Assembly: GCF_037975245.1 (NCBI RefSeq)
Contig: NC_092580.1
Location: 20,508,501-20,572,500, forward strand
Length of the DNA: 64,000 nt
Source of the DNA: Apostichopus japonicus
Lineage: Eukaryota; Echinodermata; Holothuroidea; Aspidochirotida; Stichopodidae
Reading direction: 5' to 3'
Positions within the stretch are counted from its first letter, which is position 1. Each line of letters starts with the position of its first letter. The notes below the pieces were generated by a model. The model was not told where the DNA came from and searched no databases. It saw only the letters and a list, made by a program, of their open reading frames with translations. Below are positions 53,750 to 64,000 of the stretch, one piece after another. A program made the position numbers and the translations under genes.

Positions 53750-55800
53750 TTTTTTTTCCTTTAATTAATGAGAATGATCTAAACTGGTAAACAATTGAAA
53801 GAAAGTGAAAGAACAATTGACAGTTTCGAAAGAAGAAATACAGTTGTATTAATATATATATTGTGGGCTCAGTCGTTTTTGAAGATCTGGTGATTGTCAG
53901 TTTGCCCTATTTTGTTTTACTGATTGTTGTTTGGATGTGAACAATGCATGGTTCGTATCCTGATGTACAGTACATGTAGCTCTAGACGGCCATGCATAGA
54001 GCTATCCACTCAAATTTGTTTGTAACTATCTCTCTTGTTGTTGATTTAGTATATAACCTATCCATGAGTCATCATGGATGTTCACAGGGTGTTGTTGATC
54101 ATGTCATAAAGTTACATCTTTGCTAACTTATAGGAGACAAACTGTACAAACCCAATTCCCATCATCTAAGGTTTAATTATATGACAGTTAAGGTCTGTGC
54201 ACACGATGAACCTAATTAGATTAGAAAATTCTTGATCCAGTTGGTAGATGGGCTAGCTACATCATTTTGGCATATATAGCTGTGATGTCATACTTACCGC
54301 TAAGATCTGGAGCGATTTACTTTCTCTGTTTTTTGTCTCAAATACCTGTAGCTTCAAGGTAAATATATACCAATTATTTCAGAAGGTCTTGTTAAGGTCA
54401 TGTTTTGTTACATTTAGCAATTTGCAAAACCCATCTCCATAAAAAACAACCATTAATGAATTCAGTAAACCATAACAAATTGAAGCACATTATCCTCGAT
54501 GATGTCATATTTAGACTTTCAAGTCTTCAGCCTTGCGTGTAAGGAACATAAAATCTGCCATTTCTCCCAAATAGAATACAAAATGTTTACTAAGCTACTA
54601 AGCTGTCAGAGGAAGTTGTTCGTGACAGTTTATCTCTATCACATAAACATAGGTATCGTATTTCGCATAAATGCTGTTTGGCTTCACTTTTAGTCTTGGA
54701 TCATGTTTACAGCTATAATGGTCAAACCCTGCACACTAGTGTTCAGCATTAAAATTTATTTTGAAGCACAGGGCGTTGACATTAGACCCTGTGCTCTATA
54801 TCAGATCCTGCCTGTGATCACCGAACAGGAAGTTGAGTTTTTGTAAGAGAATATTTAGACAAAGCCCACAAGCCATGTAACTTGCTGCGCTGAAACAAAC
54901 AACAACGGATGTTTAAGGTCATCGCTGATTCGGGTCAACCCCAAGCTGTGTTTACCGTACAAATTGAACACCGAGCGCGGTATGTGATGGCGGTCTGATC
55001 CTCCCTGGATCTTAGTCAATGGCAGGGTTCAATTCTTGGGTCTAGTTCCTGTTTAATTTAACATTTTAAGCCCAATCTTGGATTTCCACACCGTGCTTGG
55101 ATTCTGATATCAACAAAGTTTTCCAGTCACTACATTCTTGTGGTCATTATCGTAATCTTACAACTAAGAAACGAACAGATTATGTTTTGGATAATTGACT
55201 GATTGGCATGAATGAGTTAACCAGCTGTTTGTTTAATCAAGCTGACTCAAATGGAATGAACTCTTGTCAGAGATGAGATTATCACTGCCCTTGGCTAAAG
55301 TTCCTTCTGCTAAAACTTGCAAGGACCTGCCACTATCAATATGAGTGACCCCAGAAAGCTACCGCAGCTATTATGTTTGAAATAACACAGTTGATAATAT
55401 CTATCCTCTGTTTGTTTTTACCACCTTTAAAGCCAAAAGATAGCTTAAAGAAGTGTACTTGTTTTCAATGTAACCACTCGCTGTTTGTATTGTTTGCCTA
55501 CAGTATCCGTAATACCAGGCTTAATTCTGCATGAATGCAACTCTAATGTGTGTGAATAATAACAAGATGGATGATAAAGTAAATGGGATTATTTTCAGAT
55601 TAAACTGGCTTGAAGTTTATAGTTCTTAGTCATTTGTTGGTTTGCTGATTATCATGTCAGCATTTTTGAAAAACAACTGTCAAAGGGTTTACAGTGCAAT
55701 ATGTATATAAGTTGTGAAATTTTCATCAAAATGTACCAACTTTGAAATTCTTGTATAAAAGGAAGCAACCAATGAAGTTGAGCATACATGCATATAAACA
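53750..55800. other. No gene seen
   Basis: AT-rich unique sequence with short unsupported open frames on both strands. Confidence 0.4.
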
Positions 55801-55829
55801 TAAAAATTCTGCCATTGATAGTTACAGCG

Positions 55830-55915
55830 CCATGGGCAGTTACTCGTTTCCTGGAGTGGCGCTATATAAATCTACATTTTTATTATTATTATTATGATTA
55901 TTATTATTATTATGT
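55830..55915 (+). repeat. Retroelement-like 3' end, GGCGCTATATAAAT then (ATT)n
   Basis: A GGAGTGGCGCTATATAAATC motif followed by TTATTATTATTATT resembles the 3' end of short interspersed elements I know from marine invertebrate genomes. The 5' boundary is not clear. Confidence 0.45.
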
Positions 55916-56929
55916 CATTTTGAAATACTCTATTTGACTAATTTTGTATGACTCTTCACAAGATTTCAGCACGATACTGTAGATTCAAAAAGAAGCAGAA
56001 ATTGCTGGGGACCCAAACTTGAGTTTGCGGGGATGCAGTGGAATAATTTTTACCAAATTTTTAAGCTAGGTAAATCAAAGCGCATACATCTAAATATGAG
56101 ACAGGAAAATGACATGGTTCATGAAATGCTGAAAGTGGTCCATGTTGAGATGAAATTGTCTATAGATGTAGGGTGTCTTCATATCTAGAGTAGCATTTGA
56201 GAGAGATATGTGTCAATTGTCTCCTGGATGTTACTGTACCTTTGTAGCATCACTCCAGCTTTGTGTTTAGGTTAATACATATCTTTATCCCATCAGACTA
56301 GGGACATTAGTCTCGTTTTTTTTTTAGATGCTGGGCTATTAACACCCATTTGCATTGACCCACATAACTGATGTGACATTGAACCAATTAATAAGATTGT
56401 CTCCCAATTGGATAGTTATAGATTTTAATGAGCCGAGAAAGGATTTATGGAGGGATACTGTCTGCTGGCAGTCTGACAAATCTTAGATAAAAAATGGTTT
56501 ATGAAAAGTTGTTGAAGTTAGTGAAGCTATAACCTCAAGAATTATAGGTCAGGGAATAAAAAACTTCATATGTGACAGAAATATTCCTAAAAGAATGTCA
56601 TGAGAAGAAAGGGAGTTTCACTATTTTGTTCAGATTGGGAGATATGATGGGTCTTAAATCATGGGTGGTAGGCTGGCAATGGCAAGGAGGAATCCATACT
56701 GCGTAGTTGTTTCATTAGTTTCCCCTCCTTGGGAAGAAGGCATTCTTATTACTTTATTCAGAAGTGAATTTATGATGAAAAAGAGCATAGTTTACATTCA
56801 ATGACAAAACCTCATATTTACCACATACTTGACCTTTGGATATAATTGTTACATGCTGTATGAAGGTTACATTATTGCTACATATTTGCTGGGAGAGATG
56901 TGGTGCTTTGGCTTTTAAAGTTTTCACAG

Positions 56930-57080
56930 AATCTGCTGTGATGATGCAAAGTCCTGTCTCCAGTAAGGTCAAACAGCTTGACTCTTCGCCATTGCTGATA
57001 AAGATTTCCTACCCCCACCCATATTTTATTGAATTATTTACACATTTCATTGTCCACCCACAAACTAATCTGGCAGAGTG
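56930..57080 (+). CDS. Possible exon of unknown protein
   Basis: It is open for 49 codons between an acceptor TTTTCACAG and a strong donor GTGAGT (phase 1/2). It encodes SPLLIKISYPHPYFIELFTH and FIVHPQTNLAEW, a protein-like hydrophobic/aromatic pattern. Its entry phase does not match the exon at 52681, so it is either another gene or needs a missing exon. Confidence 0.35.
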
Positions 57081-57360
57081 GTGAGTGTGGTCCATACAGT
57101 AGTTTCACAGAACACCTTTTTTAACTCAGCTCAGCTAAATATTAAATTAAAATGGCTAAAAATTATGCTTCATGGGTTTAGTGAGTTTGTAGTTTTACAT
57201 GAACAAAGTGCAATAGATTGAAGCCCACACACTCCTTGGTTTATTTTGATGTACTGTAGAAGATCTTGATGTAAACCTCAACTATAAGTCCATCAATGTT
57301 AACATCTTTTCACCTTTATAAAGATAGGTGCAGTTAAAATTCTTATCTTCTTCTTCTTAG

Positions 57361-57406
57361 GGTATTTGGATACCTGCTTAGATTTGAGACTTCCACCCAC
57401 TCTTAA
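57361..57406 (+). CDS. Possible terminal exon following 56930-57080
   Basis: A very strong acceptor (CTTCTTCTTCTTAG) precedes a short frame VFGYLLRFETSTHS and a TAA. Entry phase 2 matches the donor at 57081. I saw no clear polyadenylation hexamer just after it. Confidence 0.3.
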
Positions 57407-57419
57407 TAAGGAAGGAATT

Positions 57420-60400
57420 TGTTGATATTCATACTACTACTGTATGTAGCACTGGGTTACTACATGCCCTTGCACTTCACACACACACACACAGCCTTAG
57501 GCAATTAAGCATCGCTGGAGACAGACTCGGGGAGGAAACAGGTTAAAAGAAAGAATGAACCGTGGGAATATTATTGATCCTTAGCTGCAGGTACTTGAAA
57601 ACAGGACTCTGGTCAATTCCTGGCATAAATCAACTGGACCTTGGTCTTATACTGATTTGTTGACCACTATTGTATTTGTAACCACAAAGGAGACCCCATG
57701 GCAGACTGGACATGTACGGTAACTGTGAGTTAATAGTTGCTTAGTGAAAATACCCACCGCTGTTTTATACATTGTACACTGTTTGTATACCATTGGGAGA
57801 GCCTTGTAATATGGTGTTTCCACTCTGCAGTACAAGAATGCATTGTAGGCATATCTTATTATGGACAGTGCCTTATTACTGCAATGAACTTGGTGGTCTC
57901 TTCTTGACCTCTGTACATACTTTGTATTGGTGATGTTTATTGTCAAAACATAAATTTTGTGTTGGTAATAGTTTGATAGCAGTGGATGGGTAAACAAGGA
58001 CGATGGCGGATTAGATCAGAATTAAAGGGCCATTATGAATTAATCCATATAGGCTTTGGTCTTGAGATGGGAAGGATATAACTTAAAAGCAGCTTTTTGT
58101 CTAAGTTTTTTAACTTGATGGTTAAAGTTACCGTAAAGTAGCACCCAAAAGTGGTGTTTTGGAGTGAAAAAAAAAGTTGAGGGAGTGGGAGCGGGGGGGG
58201 GGGTTGGGGAAGGAGGGGTGTTGACAATGGTATAACATGGCAATGATAATATGCTACATTTAATATGAAAATGGACAAATATAATATGAACTATAAAGAC
58301 CCTCCCTCCATGTCACTGATCTAAATCTTAATTACATTCCATCACATACACTTGTACAGTTTCTCAGGAAACAGCAAGTTTTATGATTGTCTGACCAAAG
58401 GTATAAAAAAACAAACTTTTGTAGGTTAGTAATAGTAAGGGGGTGGGGGAATGGGGGAGGGGGAGAAAAGCTGATAAAATAAGTATTTTCCAATTTGTAA
58501 AGACTTTGGTGGCTCAGGACAGGGAATTTAATATAGTAATATCCACATTTTGTGTACTATCTCTGGTTTAGGAAATTTATTTCAACTGGTGCACAAAAAC
58601 TGTTTCTTCGATTTTGCACTCATGAACTTAGGGACCTGAATTTCACCAGTCCCGGCTTAAATTTGCACTCAACTAAGTAACATATATTGTACACTGTACT
58701 GCATCTAGCCTGCCTTTAAAAATTTTGAATTCTGCCTTAGCCAGTTCTTGCCCCAGTTTCAGTCAGGATCAAGTCACTGTGCCAGTTTGCATGTGGTGTA
58801 CAAAGCCATTGAGCACTATGGTATCACATGATACAGCCAGGACCTCTGCAGGGATGCACTTATCTTTTGATATGAAAGTTACCTCTTAATATAAAGAACT
58901 CTTAAAATTAAACTTTTTATATGAAAAAATGATTCTGACGCAGCGTGAGTGAATGACAAAATAATCCTTTCATTTTGATCGAAACTTATCTCTGCAAATT
59001 TTGAGAATACAGGTGTAGATATGCTTACATTGTACAAATATTTTGGTCGTATGGTCATTCTATTTCCTTGATTTCCTGAGATTCTGGCGATTAAACAGAA
59101 ACAAAAAGTGCAAAAAGTGCAAGCTAGAGAAATAAACTGACCATCTTTGACAGGGAGCCAATTTTTCCCATGAAAACTCTGTTTATTTGAACCATTTGCA
59201 TTGTGGGTGGTGTTCTTCTGCTACTGTGAGTGTGGTTAGTGTATGCAACAACTTTAATGATGTCCTGCCTGACATATATGGCTCTGCTCCTTCCTGTGTT
59301 GATAGATAAACAGCGGATTATAAACCCTCTGAAGGACCTGGGAAATAAGAATTGATTCTTAAGTGATGATACAAAGACATGCATGCAAGAAATCATAACT
59401 TCCTTCTTTTTCCTTCTGGTCAATAGGGATTTAAAAAAAAAATTGTTTTTATTGTAAACAACTTTTGATGAGTAGAAAGTCCACAACTACTGTATAGTGG
59501 TTGAGTAAGTGTCTTGACTGTTACATTCTGCTGGCATTTTCCATTGTAAGTCAAAATGTTTTTAAAATCTTGGTACTGTGAAGCAATATTTCTGATTAAT
59601 ATAAGTGCACACGTTGGAAAAAGAAGAAAAAATAGTTCATAAAATATAAGATACATGCTACAGCTATCAGAGGGAATTTTGGACAATTAATCAAGTGTGG
59701 ATAGGTTTATGTGTTGAGGGTAGCACAGGGGTAATAGAACACTTACGTTTGAAAAATGTGAACGTGACTTTGGGTGACCACTGTTGGATTTTCTAGCATG
59801 TTTTGGCTCAACATTGACAGCTGAAGAATTGCAACAAAAAACAACATAAACATTACTCTGTAGTGAAGATTTCTTCTTGAAACAAATATTTTGATGTAAG
59901 TAAATTACTAACAGCATTTTTCAGTTCTCTCTGTTGTAAAATAAGACACAGAATCTATAAAGCTGCCATACAGTGTTGTAAAATGTATATTTAAGGGGGG
60001 GGGGGGGGGGAATCAATGAGAAATTGTATGATAAGATATAATTGACTGTTAAAATAATGGTTCTACCTGCTTGAGTTGTAGTTGATTCTTTGCAGGAAAT
60101 GGATCGAATTGGATTCAAAAGTAATGAGCACAGCTGTTAAAAAGTTGTCCAGCTATTGAAACCCAGTGAACTTGAAAAAACACTATCTGCCCTTTGCCAA
60201 GGAAATATTGCTGACATGACTGACGTACACATGACTTGACGTTTACTGTTTTAAAGGTAAAAGTTCAATCTCTTGGAAGACGTATGTTCTATGCAATGAC
60301 TCATAACTTGTTTTGAATATATATTGTCATATACAGCTAACCTGTTTTTAACTTATAAAAGAGCTGAATTTTATAAGGACCCGTCTTTTAAAGAGGAAAT

Positions 60401-63400
60401 GTATGGTTTTTTACTCAATTGCCATTTTACCTTCACTGATTTTGTAATATAATTTAATATTGTTATTTCCTAGAATACGTCTTGTTAAGTCAGGTTTTGT
60501 TTACTTGAGCTATAGATTTGTATCCTTTGAGTTTGTTCATTCAGCCATGTTTTGAACAAATACAGTCCTCAGAGATGACTGAACTTTGTGATGAATTGGG
60601 TTCACAAAGACGAGTATAAGCACAATAGTCCATTTTCTGTGTGGAAAGACACAATGTTTTAGTGAGATATCAATAGAAATTTTGAAAATGGTACCATACT
60701 TTTGAAATACCATAGTTTGGTTTGTCAGGCAGAATCACATATTTTGATCATCATGGTACAGGCCCTAGCAACCACAACATGGTCACACAGTACAGCATCG
60801 GTACATAATTCGGCGGTACCTGCTTGTCTTCATTTACTGTACAAGGCTGTATTTAGGCATTTTCAGCATGTATATTGCTTAAATGGTTTTTAAAGATATT
60901 TGTGGGATATTTCTACCAGGATGCTAACAGACAGCAGTAGCTCCCTTCAAATCTATGTTGAAAAGAAACAGCTCACAAATCATGGTCATACCATGCATAG
61001 CAAACAGAACCAGGTTCCTAAGTTTGATTTAAATTGGAAATCAACTATCACAGCAGTAGGTATCACTTAATGTATACCTAATCAGGAGTTCTGTGGAAAG
61101 TTGCAAAAAATGTTTTTGATTTTTTTTCAGAGTTTAATGAAATTATAATGGAGTAATATTACATTATTTATGGATTTTTTTATAAAAATATGTGTGGATT
61201 GTGTGTTTTTTACTCAGTGGTTGCTCGTATATATCTGCTAAGTATAAGTACTGTACTGTTGGGGGATGATGTTACATTGTGTGACGTACAAGTTGGGTGA
61301 AGGTTCACATAAATTTTCACTCATCTTTGTACTGTGTACATATATGTGTGTCAATTTCAGCCTACAACTGTGCCTATCCTACAAAAAAAGTCACAACTTG
61401 ATTATGTTGCAGATTATGTATAAAGCAAGATATTTAAGTACACAGCTGACTCACAGTCAATATCTTCCAAGAAATGAATATATACAGTATGATACTTAGA
61501 AGTATGTAATGACTTCCTAGCCAATTGACTGTCTTCAGGTCAGTATCTGGGATAGAAATCTACATTAAGGTTGTTTTTTCGGTGAAAAAAATTGTTTTTG
61601 AACCTGTATAAACTGTTGACTGTTTTGTAACATTATTGTAACAAAATTCTAATGCTTCAACTGAGCTATATAATATTACAACTAAATTTGTGTCTTTTTT
61701 AATGAAACGGTTACAGTATCAACTAATATAACTGATTTTTCCTGATATAGAAAATTGTTTCTCACAAATTAAATGTAATGGACATCACAATTGTCTTTTT
61801 ATTGTCAGGTGCAGTTTCCATCTGGTTGTACCTTTGCATTCATCTGATTCTATAACCAAGTTACATACAGTATTTGGACAAGTTTCCTCAATCACATATT
61901 TGCAATTTCACATTACAGTAGGTTGAATTGTGTAAATGTTTTTTTTTCCGTCAATGTAAACCGAAGAGATAGAGACATTTTAACTCAACATGACAGTTGT
62001 TTACTTAAAACTATACTCATGCCTAGATATATACAATAATAACATTAATTTTTGATAAGTGACTGAGATAAACGGCAAACCTAAATTTTGTCATGCCATG
62101 TTAAATGAAACACACCACTATTGCTTAACAAGGTGCGATATACACATACAGTACTCTTGTAATTTTTATCTCAATACATTACATGTATAGAGATATTGTA
62201 ACAGTAAATGGGACTCTCTCTTCTCTTAAAACTTTTTCAGCATCTTCAAACAAAGTTCTTTTTCTCTGGAATTTCCAGAGCAAGAATATATCATATAGAC
62301 CAACAAAAGTTACTATTTTTTATTCCAGAATTGTATCTCATTCTGTGACTTTTTCAGCGATTTATGTCCAAATCGGGCCAATTCGGGCTGAAAACACACT
62401 TTGGCAAACCTTTTTTGCACACGCTCCAAAACTTATGTTTTATGAAAGAGAATAGAATTGTCTTTCAACAGTGGTATCGTCTAAGATAGGGTCCTATGTA
62501 TTATATATTTTATTAACATTTTAAACTTTCATTTGTTGTTTACAGGTAGGTATTAATAAGAATATTTTACTAGATGTATATGACATTTTATGGCTTTTAT
62601 TTGCTTTATTTGATGTTTAAATGATTTTTCTTTCTTAAAACAACACTGAGCTGCCGCCCCTACTTTTAGTAAAAAGGTCCGTTTTTGATGATTAAGCCCC
62701 GCCCCCAAGTCTGTTTTGTAGCAGATTGGCTATGACTCATGACAGCTACATGTTAGATATATGAAAATGGCTACCCTCACGACCAATTTTCTGTACTGTA
62801 GTTGGGTACGCCAGGTGTAGTGTATTGCCACATTCTGTACTGCTGAATTCTACGAAGTGCATTTAATTTATATTAGGCCTTCGTTTTTGTAACATCCATT
62901 TAAGGATAGTACTGGTGTTCAGGTAGCTTTTCAGAGCATGGGCCATGATAAGTTTGTTTGATTGCCCTTCATGTATTTAGTATAATTACGTATACACATT
63001 CTAAGTTCTTGTATTTCTGAAGGCTACTTACTGAAGGCCTAGTGCATTTAAAAAAAAATATATATATATAGGCCTAGGCCTATTAGGCTTTCAGTGATAG
63101 CCACATTAGCATTATACTGGTGTTCAGACAGCTTTTCCTAGGAAGGACCAGGGTAAGTTTGTTTGATGGGTACATATAAAAGAGGAGCCGGCCATAGCAT
63201 CACAACTTTTATAAGACTATCAAAATTGTATAAGGTTATGTTTTATTTATAATGATATAAGATGTATAAGGTTATAAGAAGTATGTTTAGCTTTCTTTTG
63301 AACTTGTAATGTTTGACATCAAATGTACAAAGAATTAAAATAAAATAACAAAATGGAGAGGAACTGAGGTGGCTATGAGGGGAGGAGGAGGCCACCCATC

Positions 63401-64000
63401 ACTTGCATATAAAAATTTGTAATCTTGTTTTACATTATTTTTTCCAAGTCATAAATCCATGAAATCCATGTCAGAAAAATTGAGATGGAAAAACGTGGGT
63501 TGTTTTGATATCTAGAAGTGGACACAGTTTTGATGGTAGTCACCACTACAGTCTACAGTAACATACAGTAGGTCAATAGGCCTAGCTCTCAAGGCAGGCA
63601 TCAGGAATATGGTTGAGTTGTTCGCCTTTTCTAATTTGGCCGTTGTCATTGACGTCAAACTATATGACCAAAAAGTCCAACAGAGACTGACCCAAGATGA
63701 AGGATACCACATAAAAAACAAGTTCTTAAATATTCTATGACATTACTAAACCTTGCAACGTCGTTCTTTCGACTAACAGGCAATGAGCGCTAAAGGCAAC
63801 ACTAGCAGGATAAAGTGTAACCTGCAGAGACTATTCGTGGCAAAGTAGCAAAAATGCAAGGTATATATTTGTTGTACCATGATTGATATTGATAATTGTA
63901 GAGACAGAGCAAAGATATGAAATTAGGAATCAAAATTAAAACTTCCAGTATTGAGATACTGCGTCATTGATGCTCTTGTTGAACCATGTTGTGTTGTTGT
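57420..64000. other. No supported gene; AT-rich and CpG-poor
   Basis: It contains an (AC)n tract near 57480, poly-G runs at 58192 and 59996, a TA tract at 63059-63070 and AGGCCTA palindromes near 62870-63090 and 63576. Open frames are short and without domains. A distant intron of a gene beyond the window is possible. Confidence 0.35.

Noticed and set aside
62183-62455. A 90-codon plus-strand frame
   Set aside because: Its composition looks like translated AT-rich noncoding DNA and no splice sites or polyadenylation context support it.

Overview
The window is animal nuclear DNA: split genes with GT/AG introns, AT-rich intergenic sequence, many microsatellites and DNA transposons. Plexin genes, tRNA-type SINE-like units, AGGCCTA-rich patches and intron repeats of a kind I associate with marine deuterostomes suggest an echinoderm or a relative. 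The species is inference only.

The left half (1-32.6 kb) holds two tandem plexin-type genes on the minus strand. The right-hand copy (called R here) runs from a signal peptide at 30261 to a stop at 16995. I can assemble it into 19 exons whose splice phases all agree except at one place. Its ectodomain is a full plexin series: Sema, PSI1, IPT1, PSI2, IPT2, PSI3, IPT3-6, then a membrane segment. The cytoplasmic part is only about 175 low-complexity residues, with no RasGAP or Rho-binding region, so it looks like a plexin without its usual signalling domain. Exon 10 of R is one base short in a T/A homopolymer, which breaks the frame; this is either an assembly error or a real truncating change. 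The left-hand copy (L) has exons 1-7 (signal peptide to PSI2) in the same order and phases and runs off the window at base 1.

The two copies are nearly identical over about 6 kb (promoter side, Sema exons and their introns: 9.38-15.4 kb against 26.56-32.6 kb). From exon 4 onward they diverge sharply in protein sequence and intron size. A gene-conversion tract is the simplest explanation.

The middle (31-41.3 kb) is a transposon patch. Two non-autonomous elements with CAGG...CCTG ends and exact 5-bp target duplications lie in inverted orientation at 33391-34844 and 39124-41240. Two smaller hAT-like elements, flanked by 8-bp duplications, lie at 31149-31532 and 39802-40178. The first is absent from the matching site of the L copy; the second is nested inside the larger element. 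A roughly 90-bp GC-rich module is shared by both families. A 757-bp minisatellite with an 11-bp unit lies between them.

The right part (41.3-64 kb) is gene-poor, AT-rich and apparently CpG-poor. A plus-strand gene of unknown family can be assembled from small phase-matched exons between about 46.9 and 52.9 kb, ending in a stop and an AATAAA signal. Its last exon is tandemly duplicated, and the second copy is decayed. Two further phase-matched plus-strand exons occur at 56.9-57.4 kb. I see no supported gene from 57.5 kb to the end.
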